From Burkholderiaceae bacterium (GTDB lineage Bacteria > Pseudomonadota > Gammaproteobacteria > Burkholderiales > Burkholderiaceae_C), in NCBI GenBank assembly GCA_019745555.1, contig JAIESX010000016.1:1-48706 (forward strand): a stretch of 48,706 bases of DNA, in the 5' to 3' direction. Below the pieces are notes generated by a model. The model had not been told where the DNA came from, searched no databases, and saw nothing but the letters and a program-made list of their open reading frames with translations. The position numbers were made by a program, and so were the translations under genes. Positions 17,272 to 23,543 of the stretch are shown here, in pieces (positions within the stretch are counted from its first letter, which is position 1; the number at the start of each line of letters is the position of its first letter).

Positions 17272-18273
17272 TCAGGGCTTGCGGCCCTCGTTGCGCAGCA
17301 GTACGCCCAGCAGCGGCCAGCAGAGCAGGCGGTCGGTCTCGCTGCCGCCCTCGAAGCCGGGGAAGAGCGGGGCCACGTCCAGCGACTTCACGCTGTGTCC
17401 CAGCTCGCGGCTGAGCCACTGCGCCATCTCGGCAGTACGGGCGCCGGCCTGCACAACAATGCGATCCAGCGGCAACATGGGCCAGGTCCGGTCCCAGAGG
17501 TCCAGTGATCGCTGGATCTCCACCACGAGCCGCTGTGTGCGCTCATCGTCCTGGGCCAGACCGATGGCGGCGTCCCCGTCCCGGGCCCCCTCGCCCGGAC
17601 CCCATGTGGCCTGCATGAAACCCAGACCCAGGTCGATACGGCGGGTGTAGAACAGCTCATCGTAGGCACAGATGGTCAGCAGGGCCTGGCTGTCGCCGCT
17701 CATCACGATGGCCGCATGGGCGCGCTCCGCCTCTCCGTCACGCCGCGCCACGGCTGACTGCAGATTGCGCTGGGCCAGGTCCTGGATATCGATCACGTCG
17801 ACGCTGCAGCGCGCGGCCTGGGCCGCCTCCATCACGCCGCGAATCACGGCATTGGGTGCCGCCACGACGAAAATGCTGCCCGAGGTCCGCACCCGCTCGT
17901 CACCGACCTTGAGTACATCCAGCGTGAGGTCATCCAGATGCATGTTGACCATCTCTCGCACCTGCCAGCGGGCTGCGGTCTTGAGTTCCTCGGGCGGCAC
18001 CGCCGGCGCGTCGATCTGCAGCATCTGGTACTGGTCCGGACGCAGCATGGCGCGTACCGAACGGCCACGCAGGCCGGCTGCCGTGAGCTGACCCGCCAAG
18101 TCCTCGGCGGACTTGTCCCCCTCGGGTCGCAGCACACCGAAGCGCTGCACCCGATGACGCCCGGCGGCCTCCTCGCTCGCCTGGACATAGGCCAGGCTGC
18201 GACCGTCCCAGGCCAGCACCAGTTGCTCGGTCTGGCTGGCGCGTGGGCCAAAACGCGGCCAGGTCAGCAGCAC
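17272..18273 (-). CDS. mshI: MSHA biogenesis protein MshI (PilM-like, actin fold)
   Basis: 333 residues with a GTG start. GGAG lies 6 nt upstream. N-terminal half: LVLAWDGRSLAYVQA, then RSVRAMLRPDQYQMLQIDAPAV, VPPEELKTAARWQVREMV and SIFVVAAPNAVIRGVMEAAQAA. This fits the PilM/MshI family of actin-like cytoplasmic proteins that pair with PilN at the inner membrane. The C-terminus lacks a membrane helix, consistent with a separate PilN-like gene downstream. It heads a tightly packed run mshI to mshN. The major pilin gene and its terminator lie upstream, so mshI should have its own promoter within 18274-18591. Confidence 0.85.
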   Translation of the reverse strand: MLLTWPRFGPRASQTEQLVLAWDGRSLAYVQASEEAAGRHRVQRFGVLRPEGDKSAEDLAGQLTAAGLRGRSVRAMLRPDQYQMLQIDAPAVPPEELKTAARWQVREMVNMHLDDLTLDVLKVGDERVRTSGSIFVVAAPNAVIRGVMEAAQAARCSVDVIDIQDLAQRNLQSAVARRDGEAERAHAAIVMSGDSQALLTICAYDELFYTRRIDLGLGFMQATWGPGEGARDGDAAIGLAQDDERTQRLVVEIQRSLDLWDRTWPMLPLDRIVVQAGARTAEMAQWLSRELGHSVKSLDVAPLFPGFEGGSETDRLLCWPLLGVLLRNEGRKP

Positions 18274-18591
18274 GACAGTCTCCGTCGAGGGACCGCGAAG
18301 AAACTATTTGAAAGTAAAGAGCAGGCCAGCATGGTGGGACGAATGCATCGAATTTGGTGACGCAAGTGCTATTTTGCTCTGCTTTTCATAGCTACGCCCG
18401 AAAACGTCCGCTTGCAAACGACGGATTGCGTACATTTTTGGCGGATTCTGCGCTAAGTTCTGGCTTGACAGCAGCCGCCATCGCATACGGCATACCCAAC
18501 CAATTCGGAGACAGCACTGCAAACATAATGCCTCCTCAATCGGAGCACCTACGGATGCCCGGAGCAAGAGGAACAAGGGCACGAAGAATGC
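18274..18591. other. Intergenic region between mshI and the pilin terminator
   Basis: About 318 bases of visibly lower GC than the surroundings. It should hold the promoter of the mshI operon, but I see no convincing -35/-10 pair. A 101-codon frame on the minus strand (18304-18609) runs into the pilin terminator and has no recognisable features, so I do not call it a gene. Confidence 0.5.
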
Positions 18592-18618
18592 AAAAAACAA
18601 AGGCCGCAAAGCGGCCTT
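18592..18618 (-). terminator. Intrinsic terminator after the MSHA pilin gene
   Basis: The stem AAGGCCGC / GCGGCCTT has a 3-nt loop. On the minus strand it is followed by TTTGTTTTTTG. It separates the highly expressed pilin from the mshI operon. Confidence 0.88.
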
Positions 18619-18665
18619 GTCGTGCTAGCCAGAATAACTACAGGTTGATAAGTGCAAACGACGCG

Positions 18666-19076
18666 TCAGCCCGTGCAAATGATTGTTGCGTTTGCCGTCG
18701 CCGCCGGGCTGCTGTTCAAATACGTCAATGTAACTACTACTGCTGTGCCAGCAGGCTGTGCAGCGCAATTCCCATCGGTCGTGATGGTGAAGTTTGTTGC
18801 ATTCCAGCCGGTGACTGCATTGCCGGCAACCAGCGCAGCGGCGGCGTTGGCCCCATTCAATCGGACCACGTTCGCACCCGTAACACCCCGTGCGGACGAA
18901 GTTGCATAGTTGATCGCGGACGCCGACGACAGGGCTCCCGCGGCACCATTGATTGCAGCCTGCTGCGCATCGGCAGTCAGGTTCACGAATCGAGGAATCG
19001 CAACCGCCGCCAGAATGCCGAGGATCACGATCACCATCACCAGTTCGATCAGGGTAAAGCCACGTTGCTGTTTCAT
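18666..19076 (-). CDS. mshA: Major MSHA-type type IV prepilin
   Basis: 136 residues. The short leader MKQQRG is followed by FTLIELVMVIVILGILAAVAIPRF, cut by prepilin peptidase between G6 and F7, with the conserved Glu at mature position 5. The mature pilin is small. Two cysteines near the C-terminus (DGNC and IIC) probably form the D-loop disulfide. The rest is rich in Ala, Asn, Ser and Thr. ATG 19076 was chosen because GGAG is upstream and the leader is short. It lies between mshG and mshI, with its own probable promoter upstream and a terminator downstream. No minor pilin genes are adjacent. Confidence 0.93.
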   Translation of the reverse strand: MKQQRGFTLIELVMVIVILGILAAVAIPRFVNLTADAQQAAINGAAGALSSASAINYATSSARGVTGANVVRLNGANAAAALVAGNAVTGWNATNFTITTDGNCAAQPAGTAVVVTLTYLNSSPAATANATIICTG

Positions 19077-19142
19077 ATCCGACTCCATTCAGGACGAGAT
19101 TGCCAATTTTGCGGCACCGAAAGGGCCCGCTATTAGTTTCAT

Positions 19143-19148
19143 AGTATA
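19143..19148 (-). promoter_or_regulatory. Putative -10 of the pilin promoter
   Basis: TATACT on the minus strand, 66 nt before the pilin start, matches the -10 consensus at five of six positions. No good -35 is found 16-18 bp upstream, so an activator may be needed. The sequence context is the 152-nt mshG-mshA gap. Confidence 0.4.
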
Positions 19149-19228
19149 GACCCGCCACCCCATGAAGCGATCCCGCCGCTGGACCAAGCGTGTGCAAAAG
19201 GTCACAGGCCGCGTGGATTTCAGGGGCC

Positions 19229-20461
19229 TCAGCCCCCTCCCCGCCCCATGGCCGCCTGTCCCAGGTTCCACAGCGGCAGGAAGACCCCAAGGGCCAGCAG
19301 CAGGACCAGCACGCCGATGAAGACCAGCAGGATGGGCTCGATGGAGGAGGACAAGCCCTTGATCGCGTAGTCGGTATCGCGCTCGTACATCTCCGCAATC
19401 TCGAACAGCAGGGCGTCGAGCTCACCGGTCTCCTCGCCCACGGTCATCATCTGCAGCACGACCGGCGTGAAGACCCCGGTGGCCGCGGCGCAGCGCGAGA
19501 TGCTCTCGCCGCGCTCGATACCGGCACGCATCTGCTCGATGCGCGAGGCGATATAGGCGTTGTCCACCGTCTGGGCCACTACGGCCAGTGCCTGCACCAG
19601 CGGTACCCCGGCCTGGCTGGAGAGGGCAAAACTACGGGCGAAACGCGCCAGCGTGGCCTTGAGGATGATAGGGCCGACGATGGGAAGACTCAGTTTGCGC
19701 CGGTCCCAGTGGTAGCGTCCCTCGGGGTTCTGCAGATAGGCCCGCACACCAACCACGAGAGCGGCGCCCAGGGCCAGCAACGCCGGCCACCAGGTGATCA
19801 TCCAGCCCGAGAAGCCGAGCAGGCCGCGCGTGATCAGGGGCAGCTGGGTGTTGAAGCCGGCAAAGACCTTGGCGAACACCGGCAGCACGAAGAGGTTGAT
19901 GATGACGATGGCGATCAGCATGGCGATCACAACGAAGCTCGGGTAGCGCATGGCCTGCTTGATGCGGGCACGGGTGTCACGCTCGAACTCCAGATGCTCG
20001 GCCAGACGCAGGAAGACTTCGGTCAGCTTGCCCGTCATCTCGCCCACCCTGACCATGGCCACATAGAAGGGGCCGAAGACCTTGGGATGACGGGCCAGCG
20101 AGGTGGCCATGTCGCGCCCCTGGTCCAGGCTGGCACGCACGTCCTTGAGCACCTCGACCATGGCAGGCTTGTCGGTGGAGGACTGCAGGCCGGCGAAGGC
20201 CCGCAGGATGGGCACACCGGCCTTGTTCAGGGTGTACATCTGGCGCGAGAAGATCAGCACGTCTTCGATGACGATGGGGCGGCGTGAGAGCTGGTCCCAC
20301 CAGCTCTCACGGGTCTGGACCTGCGGCGCCGGCGCAATGTGCACGGGCACCAGGCCCAGGCTCAGCAACTGGTCGGCCACGGCATCCTCGGAGACCGCAT
20401 CCAGTTCGCCCTGGATCAGCTCACCGAGGCTGTTGCGTCCGCGCCAGGCAAAGATCGTCAT
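19229..20461 (-). CDS. mshG: MSHA biogenesis protein MshG (inner-membrane platform, GspF/PilC family)
   Basis: 410 residues. An N-terminal segment (FAWRGRNSLGELIQGELDAVSEDAV) and two GspF domains are visible. The first contains FSRQMYTLNKAGVPILRAFAGL, the second FARSFALSSQAGVPLVQALAVVAQTVDNAYI. Three membrane helices are visible: two in the middle (YPSFVVIAMLIAIVIINLFVL and WWPALLALGAALVVGVRAYL) and one at the end (ILLVFIGVLVLLLALGVFLPLWNLG). It forms the platform on which the MshE ATPase acts. It starts 8 nt after mshE. Confidence 0.94.
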   Translation of the reverse strand: MTIFAWRGRNSLGELIQGELDAVSEDAVADQLLSLGLVPVHIAPAPQVQTRESWWDQLSRRPIVIEDVLIFSRQMYTLNKAGVPILRAFAGLQSSTDKPAMVEVLKDVRASLDQGRDMATSLARHPKVFGPFYVAMVRVGEMTGKLTEVFLRLAEHLEFERDTRARIKQAMRYPSFVVIAMLIAIVIINLFVLPVFAKVFAGFNTQLPLITRGLLGFSGWMITWWPALLALGAALVVGVRAYLQNPEGRYHWDRRKLSLPIVGPIILKATLARFARSFALSSQAGVPLVQALAVVAQTVDNAYIASRIEQMRAGIERGESISRCAAATGVFTPVVLQMMTVGEETGELDALLFEIAEMYERDTDYAIKGLSSSIEPILLVFIGVLVLLLALGVFLPLWNLGQAAMGRGGG

Positions 20462-20469
20462 CGTCCGGA

Positions 20470-22209
20470 TTAGTCTTCGAGGTCGTAGCCCACCCGCATG
20501 GCCTCTGCCAGCGAGGTGCGGCCCTGGCGCACCAGCTCAAGCGCGTGGTGAGTGAGCGTCTGACCTGCCAGACGCTCGCGCGCAGCGCGCAGAAAAGCGG
20601 CAGGGTCGGCGCGGCTGGCGGACTGGGTCAGCTCGGCATCCATTTCCAGCATCTCGTAGACACCTTGACGGCCGCTGTAGCCCGTACCGTTGCAGGCCGA
20701 GCAGCCCCGTCCCTTGCGGGCCTGGATGCGCTCGCCCGGCTGCAACAGACCGGACAGCCACGCTGTCTCGTGAGCATCCGGCACATGGGGCTCGCTGCAG
20801 ACCTCGCAGTTGATGCGCACCAGGCGCTGGGCCACCACGGCCTGCAGCGACGTGGCCACCATATAGGCCGGCACCCCCATGTCCAGCAACCGGAAGGGGG
20901 TGCTGGCCGCATCACGCGTGTGCAGGGTGGAAAACACCAGGTGGCCGGTAATGGCCGCCCGCAGGCCGATCTCGGCCGTCTCGGTGTCACGCATCTCCCC
21001 CACGAGGATCACGTCCGGATCCTGACGCAAGGTGCTGCGCAGCACCTTGGAGAAGCTAAGGTCGATCTTCTCGTTGACCTGCACCTGGGTGATACCCGGC
21101 AGGCGGTACTCCACCGGATCCTCGACCGTGATGATCTTGAGTTCGGCCGAGTTGAGCTCCGCCAGCGAGGCATAGAGCGTCGTGCTCTTGCCCGATCCGG
21201 TCGGCCCGGTCACGAGGATCAGCCCCGAGGTACGCCCCAGCAGCTCGCGATAGCGCCGGAGCATGGCGGGCGGCATGCCCACGCTGTCGAGCTGGCGTAC
21301 GCCACCATCCAGACTCAACAGACGCATGACCACAGACTCCCCGTAAGTGCTGGGCATGGTCGACAGGCGCACGTCGATCGTCTGGTCCTTCAGGCGCACA
21401 CTGAAGCGGCCATCCTGCGGCAGGCGCTTCTCGGAAATATCCAGCCCGGCCATGAGCTTGATGCGCTGGGCCAACGCGGCACCAATGCGCTTCTCGGCCT
21501 GGGTCTGCGGCTGCAGCACACCGTCGACCCGCACGCGGATCTGCAGGCCGGATTCGAGTGGCTCGATATGAATGTCCGACGCCCCCACCTGGGTGGCGTC
21601 TTCGAAGAGGGACTGCAGAAGCCGCACCACCGGGGCGCCTTCGGCACCGGCTGAAGCTGTCAGCTCGCCGAAGTCGACCGCATCCCCCAGATCCTTCTCG
21701 AGCGCGCGGGCCAGGCCGCTGATCTCCTCGGTCCGGCGGTAGAGACGGTCGCAGGCCAGGGCCAGCTGGCTCTCGGGCACGGCGGCAATGCTGATGTTGC
21801 GCCTGAGCAGGCGCGTGATTTCGTCGTAGGCGAACAGGTCCAGCGGGTCGGCCATGGCCACCAGCAGACTGTCACGCTTGTCTTCCAGAACCAGAGCCCG
21901 GAAGCGCCGCGCGACGGACTCGGGCATGAGCTTGACGACGTCCGCGCGGAAAGGGTAGGTCTTGAGATTGATGTAGGGAACGCGCAGCTGGCGTGCCAGC
22001 GCATCGGCCAGCAGCTCCTCGGTGATGACGCCGCTTTCAATCAGTAGGCGCCCGACCTTCTTGCCGGTTTGCTGCTGCAGCTCCAGGGTCTGCTGCAACT
22101 GCTCCTGGGAGATCAGGCGCTGCTGGACCAGCACATCCCCCAGACGCAGCTTTTCCGGCCGCCCGGCGGGGCGGGCGGCAGCAGGCAGAGCGGTCGCAGC
22201 CGTGTTCAT
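20470..22209 (-). CDS. mshE: MSHA extension ATPase MshE (GspE/PilB family) with MshEN c-di-GMP motifs
   Basis: 579 residues. The N-terminal MshEN domain has two 24-residue motifs, RLGDVLVQQRLI... (22-45) and KVGRLLIESGVI... (50-73), of the type that binds c-di-GMP in Vibrio MshE. The first has Arg where Gly is usual (QQRLI), and the second starts KVG instead of RLG. The C-terminal motor has Walker A (GPTGSGKSTTL), the Asp box and Walker B (ILVGEMRDTETAEIGLRAA), the His box (STLHTRDA) and a zinc-type CEVC...CSAC pair. It powers pilus extension. AAGGA lies 7 nt before the ATG. Confidence 0.95.
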   Translation of the reverse strand: MNTAATALPAAARPAGRPEKLRLGDVLVQQRLISQEQLQQTLELQQQTGKKVGRLLIESGVITEELLADALARQLRVPYINLKTYPFRADVVKLMPESVARRFRALVLEDKRDSLLVAMADPLDLFAYDEITRLLRRNISIAAVPESQLALACDRLYRRTEEISGLARALEKDLGDAVDFGELTASAGAEGAPVVRLLQSLFEDATQVGASDIHIEPLESGLQIRVRVDGVLQPQTQAEKRIGAALAQRIKLMAGLDISEKRLPQDGRFSVRLKDQTIDVRLSTMPSTYGESVVMRLLSLDGGVRQLDSVGMPPAMLRRYRELLGRTSGLILVTGPTGSGKSTTLYASLAELNSAELKIITVEDPVEYRLPGITQVQVNEKIDLSFSKVLRSTLRQDPDVILVGEMRDTETAEIGLRAAITGHLVFSTLHTRDAASTPFRLLDMGVPAYMVATSLQAVVAQRLVRINCEVCSEPHVPDAHETAWLSGLLQPGERIQARKGRGCSACNGTGYSGRQGVYEMLEMDAELTQSASRADPAAFLRAARERLAGQTLTHHALELVRQGRTSLAEAMRVGYDLED

Positions 22210-22242
22210 GGGAGATCCTTGCGTGGCATGTCAACTATGAAA

Positions 22243-22251
22243 ATAGTAGCA
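22243..22251 (-). promoter_or_regulatory. Putative extended -10 promoter for mshE
   Basis: TGCTACTAT on the minus strand combines a TG extension with a -10-like TACTAT, 34 nt upstream of the mshE start. The -35 region is GC-rich and poor. Confidence 0.4.
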
Positions 22252-22298
22252 CGCACCATACGCGCCGGGCCGGCGCAGGACAGACAGAAATCCGAAAA

Positions 22299-22928
22299 TC
22301 AGTGCAAATGTCGCGGTTTGCGGCCGCCGCCATGGCCACCGCCGTGGCCACCGCCGGAACCGCGCGGGGGTTTGCCGATCTCCAGCGAGCTGACCAAGGC
22401 GTCGAAGCGATCGCTGAACAGGCGATCGATCTCGCTCACGACACCCCCCAGTTCGGAGGCATCGAAATGCCGCTCCATCAGGTTGATCACGTCCTGGACC
22501 AGCAGGTCGCGCTGCACCTGCATGATGGCGGCCGGCGTGGGGCCGACGAAGAGCATCATGAAATCATCGCGCGACTCGGCACCCGGCTCGGCCTCCTCCT
22601 CGTCGAACTCGGTATCGTAGAAGGTCACTTCGATGGCGGCGCCGGCCTGCGAGAGCTCGTTGAGGTTCATGCACATCTCGTCCAGTGACTGCCGGAAATC
22701 TTCATCCCCCAGTACTGTCCAGCACAGCTGCAGGGCATGCTCGGAGGCATCGAAGCGGATGCCCGGCTCGTCCTCGTAGTGGCTGTGCGCGCCATCGGCC
22801 AGGGTACGCGCACCGGCATATTTCCACAGCGGCTTGAGCGCATCCTGCAACTGGTTGAAGCCGACGTCCGGACGCAGCAGCACCTGCCCGTGCACGTGGA
22901 TTTCAAAAGGAGGGTTGTAGCTGGACAT
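22299..22928 (-). CDS. Conserved hypothetical protein with Gly/His-rich C-terminal tail
   Basis: 209 residues, acidic, with no signal peptide or membrane helix. The N-terminal part starts MSSYNPPFEIHVHGQVLLRPDVGFNQL and has mixed alpha/beta character. The middle holds a very acidic stretch (YDTEFDEEEAEPGAES). The C-terminus ends in repeated GGGH units and HLH, which could bind divalent metal. It seems to be transcribed alone, upstream of mshE on the same strand but 89 nt away. Function unknown. I recall similar Burkholderiales proteins of unknown function but cannot name the family with confidence. Confidence 0.72.
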   Translation of the reverse strand: MSSYNPPFEIHVHGQVLLRPDVGFNQLQDALKPLWKYAGARTLADGAHSHYEDEPGIRFDASEHALQLCWTVLGDEDFRQSLDEMCMNLNELSQAGAAIEVTFYDTEFDEEEAEPGAESRDDFMMLFVGPTPAAIMQVQRDLLVQDVINLMERHFDASELGGVVSEIDRLFSDRFDALVSSLEIGKPPRGSGGGHGGGHGGGRKPRHLH

Positions 22929-22995
22929 GTCGTACTCTCAATGCTGCGTCACCGCCGCGGTTGCATCCACCCAGCAGCATGGATCACGGGAATGA

Positions 22996-23087
22996 TGGTG
23001 CCTCGAGCCGGAATCGAACCGGCACACCCCATTTCTGGAGGTGGCGGATTTTAAGTCCGCTGTGTCTACCAATTTCACCATCGAGGC
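22996..23087 (-). tRNA. tRNA-Leu(UAA)
   Basis: The acceptor stem GCCTCGA pairs with TCGAGGC, followed by A and an encoded CCA. The anticodon loop reads CTTAAAA with anticodon TAA. A long class-II variable arm is present, as expected for leucine. It is the last gene of the tRNA cluster. Confidence 0.97.
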
Positions 23088-23169
23088 CATGCCGCCTTTG
23101 CATTGTGATGCAAAAGGCATCCTCCGACGCAGCCCGGTCGTGCCCGGGAAAACAAAGGGATGAAGAAAT

Positions 23170-23245
23170 TGGAGCGGGAGAAGAGTCTCGAACTCTCGAC
23201 CTCAACCTTGGCAAGGTTGCGCTCTACCAACTGAGCTACTCCCGC
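23170..23245 (-). tRNA. tRNA-Gly(GCC), copy 2
   Basis: The acceptor stem GCGGGAG pairs with CTCCCGC, with encoded TCCA and anticodon GCC. It is nearly identical to the copy at 23405-23480 but differs by a paired change at the base of the acceptor stem (G-C here, A-T there). It lies between tRNA-Cys and tRNA-Leu. Confidence 0.97.
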
Positions 23246-23254
23246 GTGGAGTTC

Positions 23255-23328
23255 TGGAGGCGCGGGCCGGAGTCGAACCGACCTACACGGATTTGCAATC
23301 CGGTGCATAACCGCTTTGCTACCGCGCC
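23255..23328 (-). tRNA. tRNA-Cys(GCA)
   Basis: The acceptor stem GGCGCGG pairs with CCGCGCC, with discriminator T, encoded CCA and anticodon GCA. It sits 9 nt from the downstream tRNA-Gly. Confidence 0.97.
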
Positions 23329-23369
23329 AGCATCTGTTTGCCGCCGGCCCTTGCCGGTCTGCTTCAAGA

Positions 23370-23397
23370 AAAAAGGGAAGCAGGCGCTTCCCTTTTT
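23370..23397 (-). terminator. Bidirectional terminator-like hairpin inside the tRNA cluster
   Basis: A perfect 12-bp stem (A5 + GGGAAGC / GCTTCCC + T5) with loop AGGC lies between the first tRNA-Gly and tRNA-Cys. On the minus strand a T-run follows the GC-rich stem, the hallmark of intrinsic termination. It may reduce read-through into Cys-Gly-Leu. Confidence 0.75.
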
Positions 23398-23404
23398 CGG
23401 AATC

Positions 23405-23480
23405 TGGAGCGGGAAAAGAGTCTCGAACTCTCGACCTCAACCTTGGCAAGGTTGCGCTCTACCAACTGAGCTATTCCCGC
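23405..23480 (-). tRNA. tRNA-Gly(GCC), copy 1
   Basis: The acceptor stem GCGGGAA pairs with TTCCCGC, with encoded TCCA and anticodon GCC. It is the first tRNA behind the strong promoter at 23495-23523 and is followed by a terminator-like hairpin. Confidence 0.97.
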
Positions 23481-23494
23481 GTTTCAAGCTTCAA

Positions 23495-23523
23495 ATTATA
23501 GCGGCATTTTTTGGCTTTTGCAA
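23495..23523 (-). promoter_or_regulatory. Strong sigma70 promoter of the tRNA cluster
   Basis: On the minus strand: TTGCAA (23518-23523), a 17-bp spacer, then TATAAT (23495-23500). The predicted start is about 8 nt before the first tRNA-Gly. The promoter lies in the gap after lon. Confidence 0.85.
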
Positions 23524-23543
23524 AACGCCGCCAAATTTTTATC

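Noticed and set aside
18304..18609. 101-codon frame on the minus strand upstream of mshI
   Set aside because: Runs through the pilin terminator, has no ribosome-binding site and no family-like sequence.
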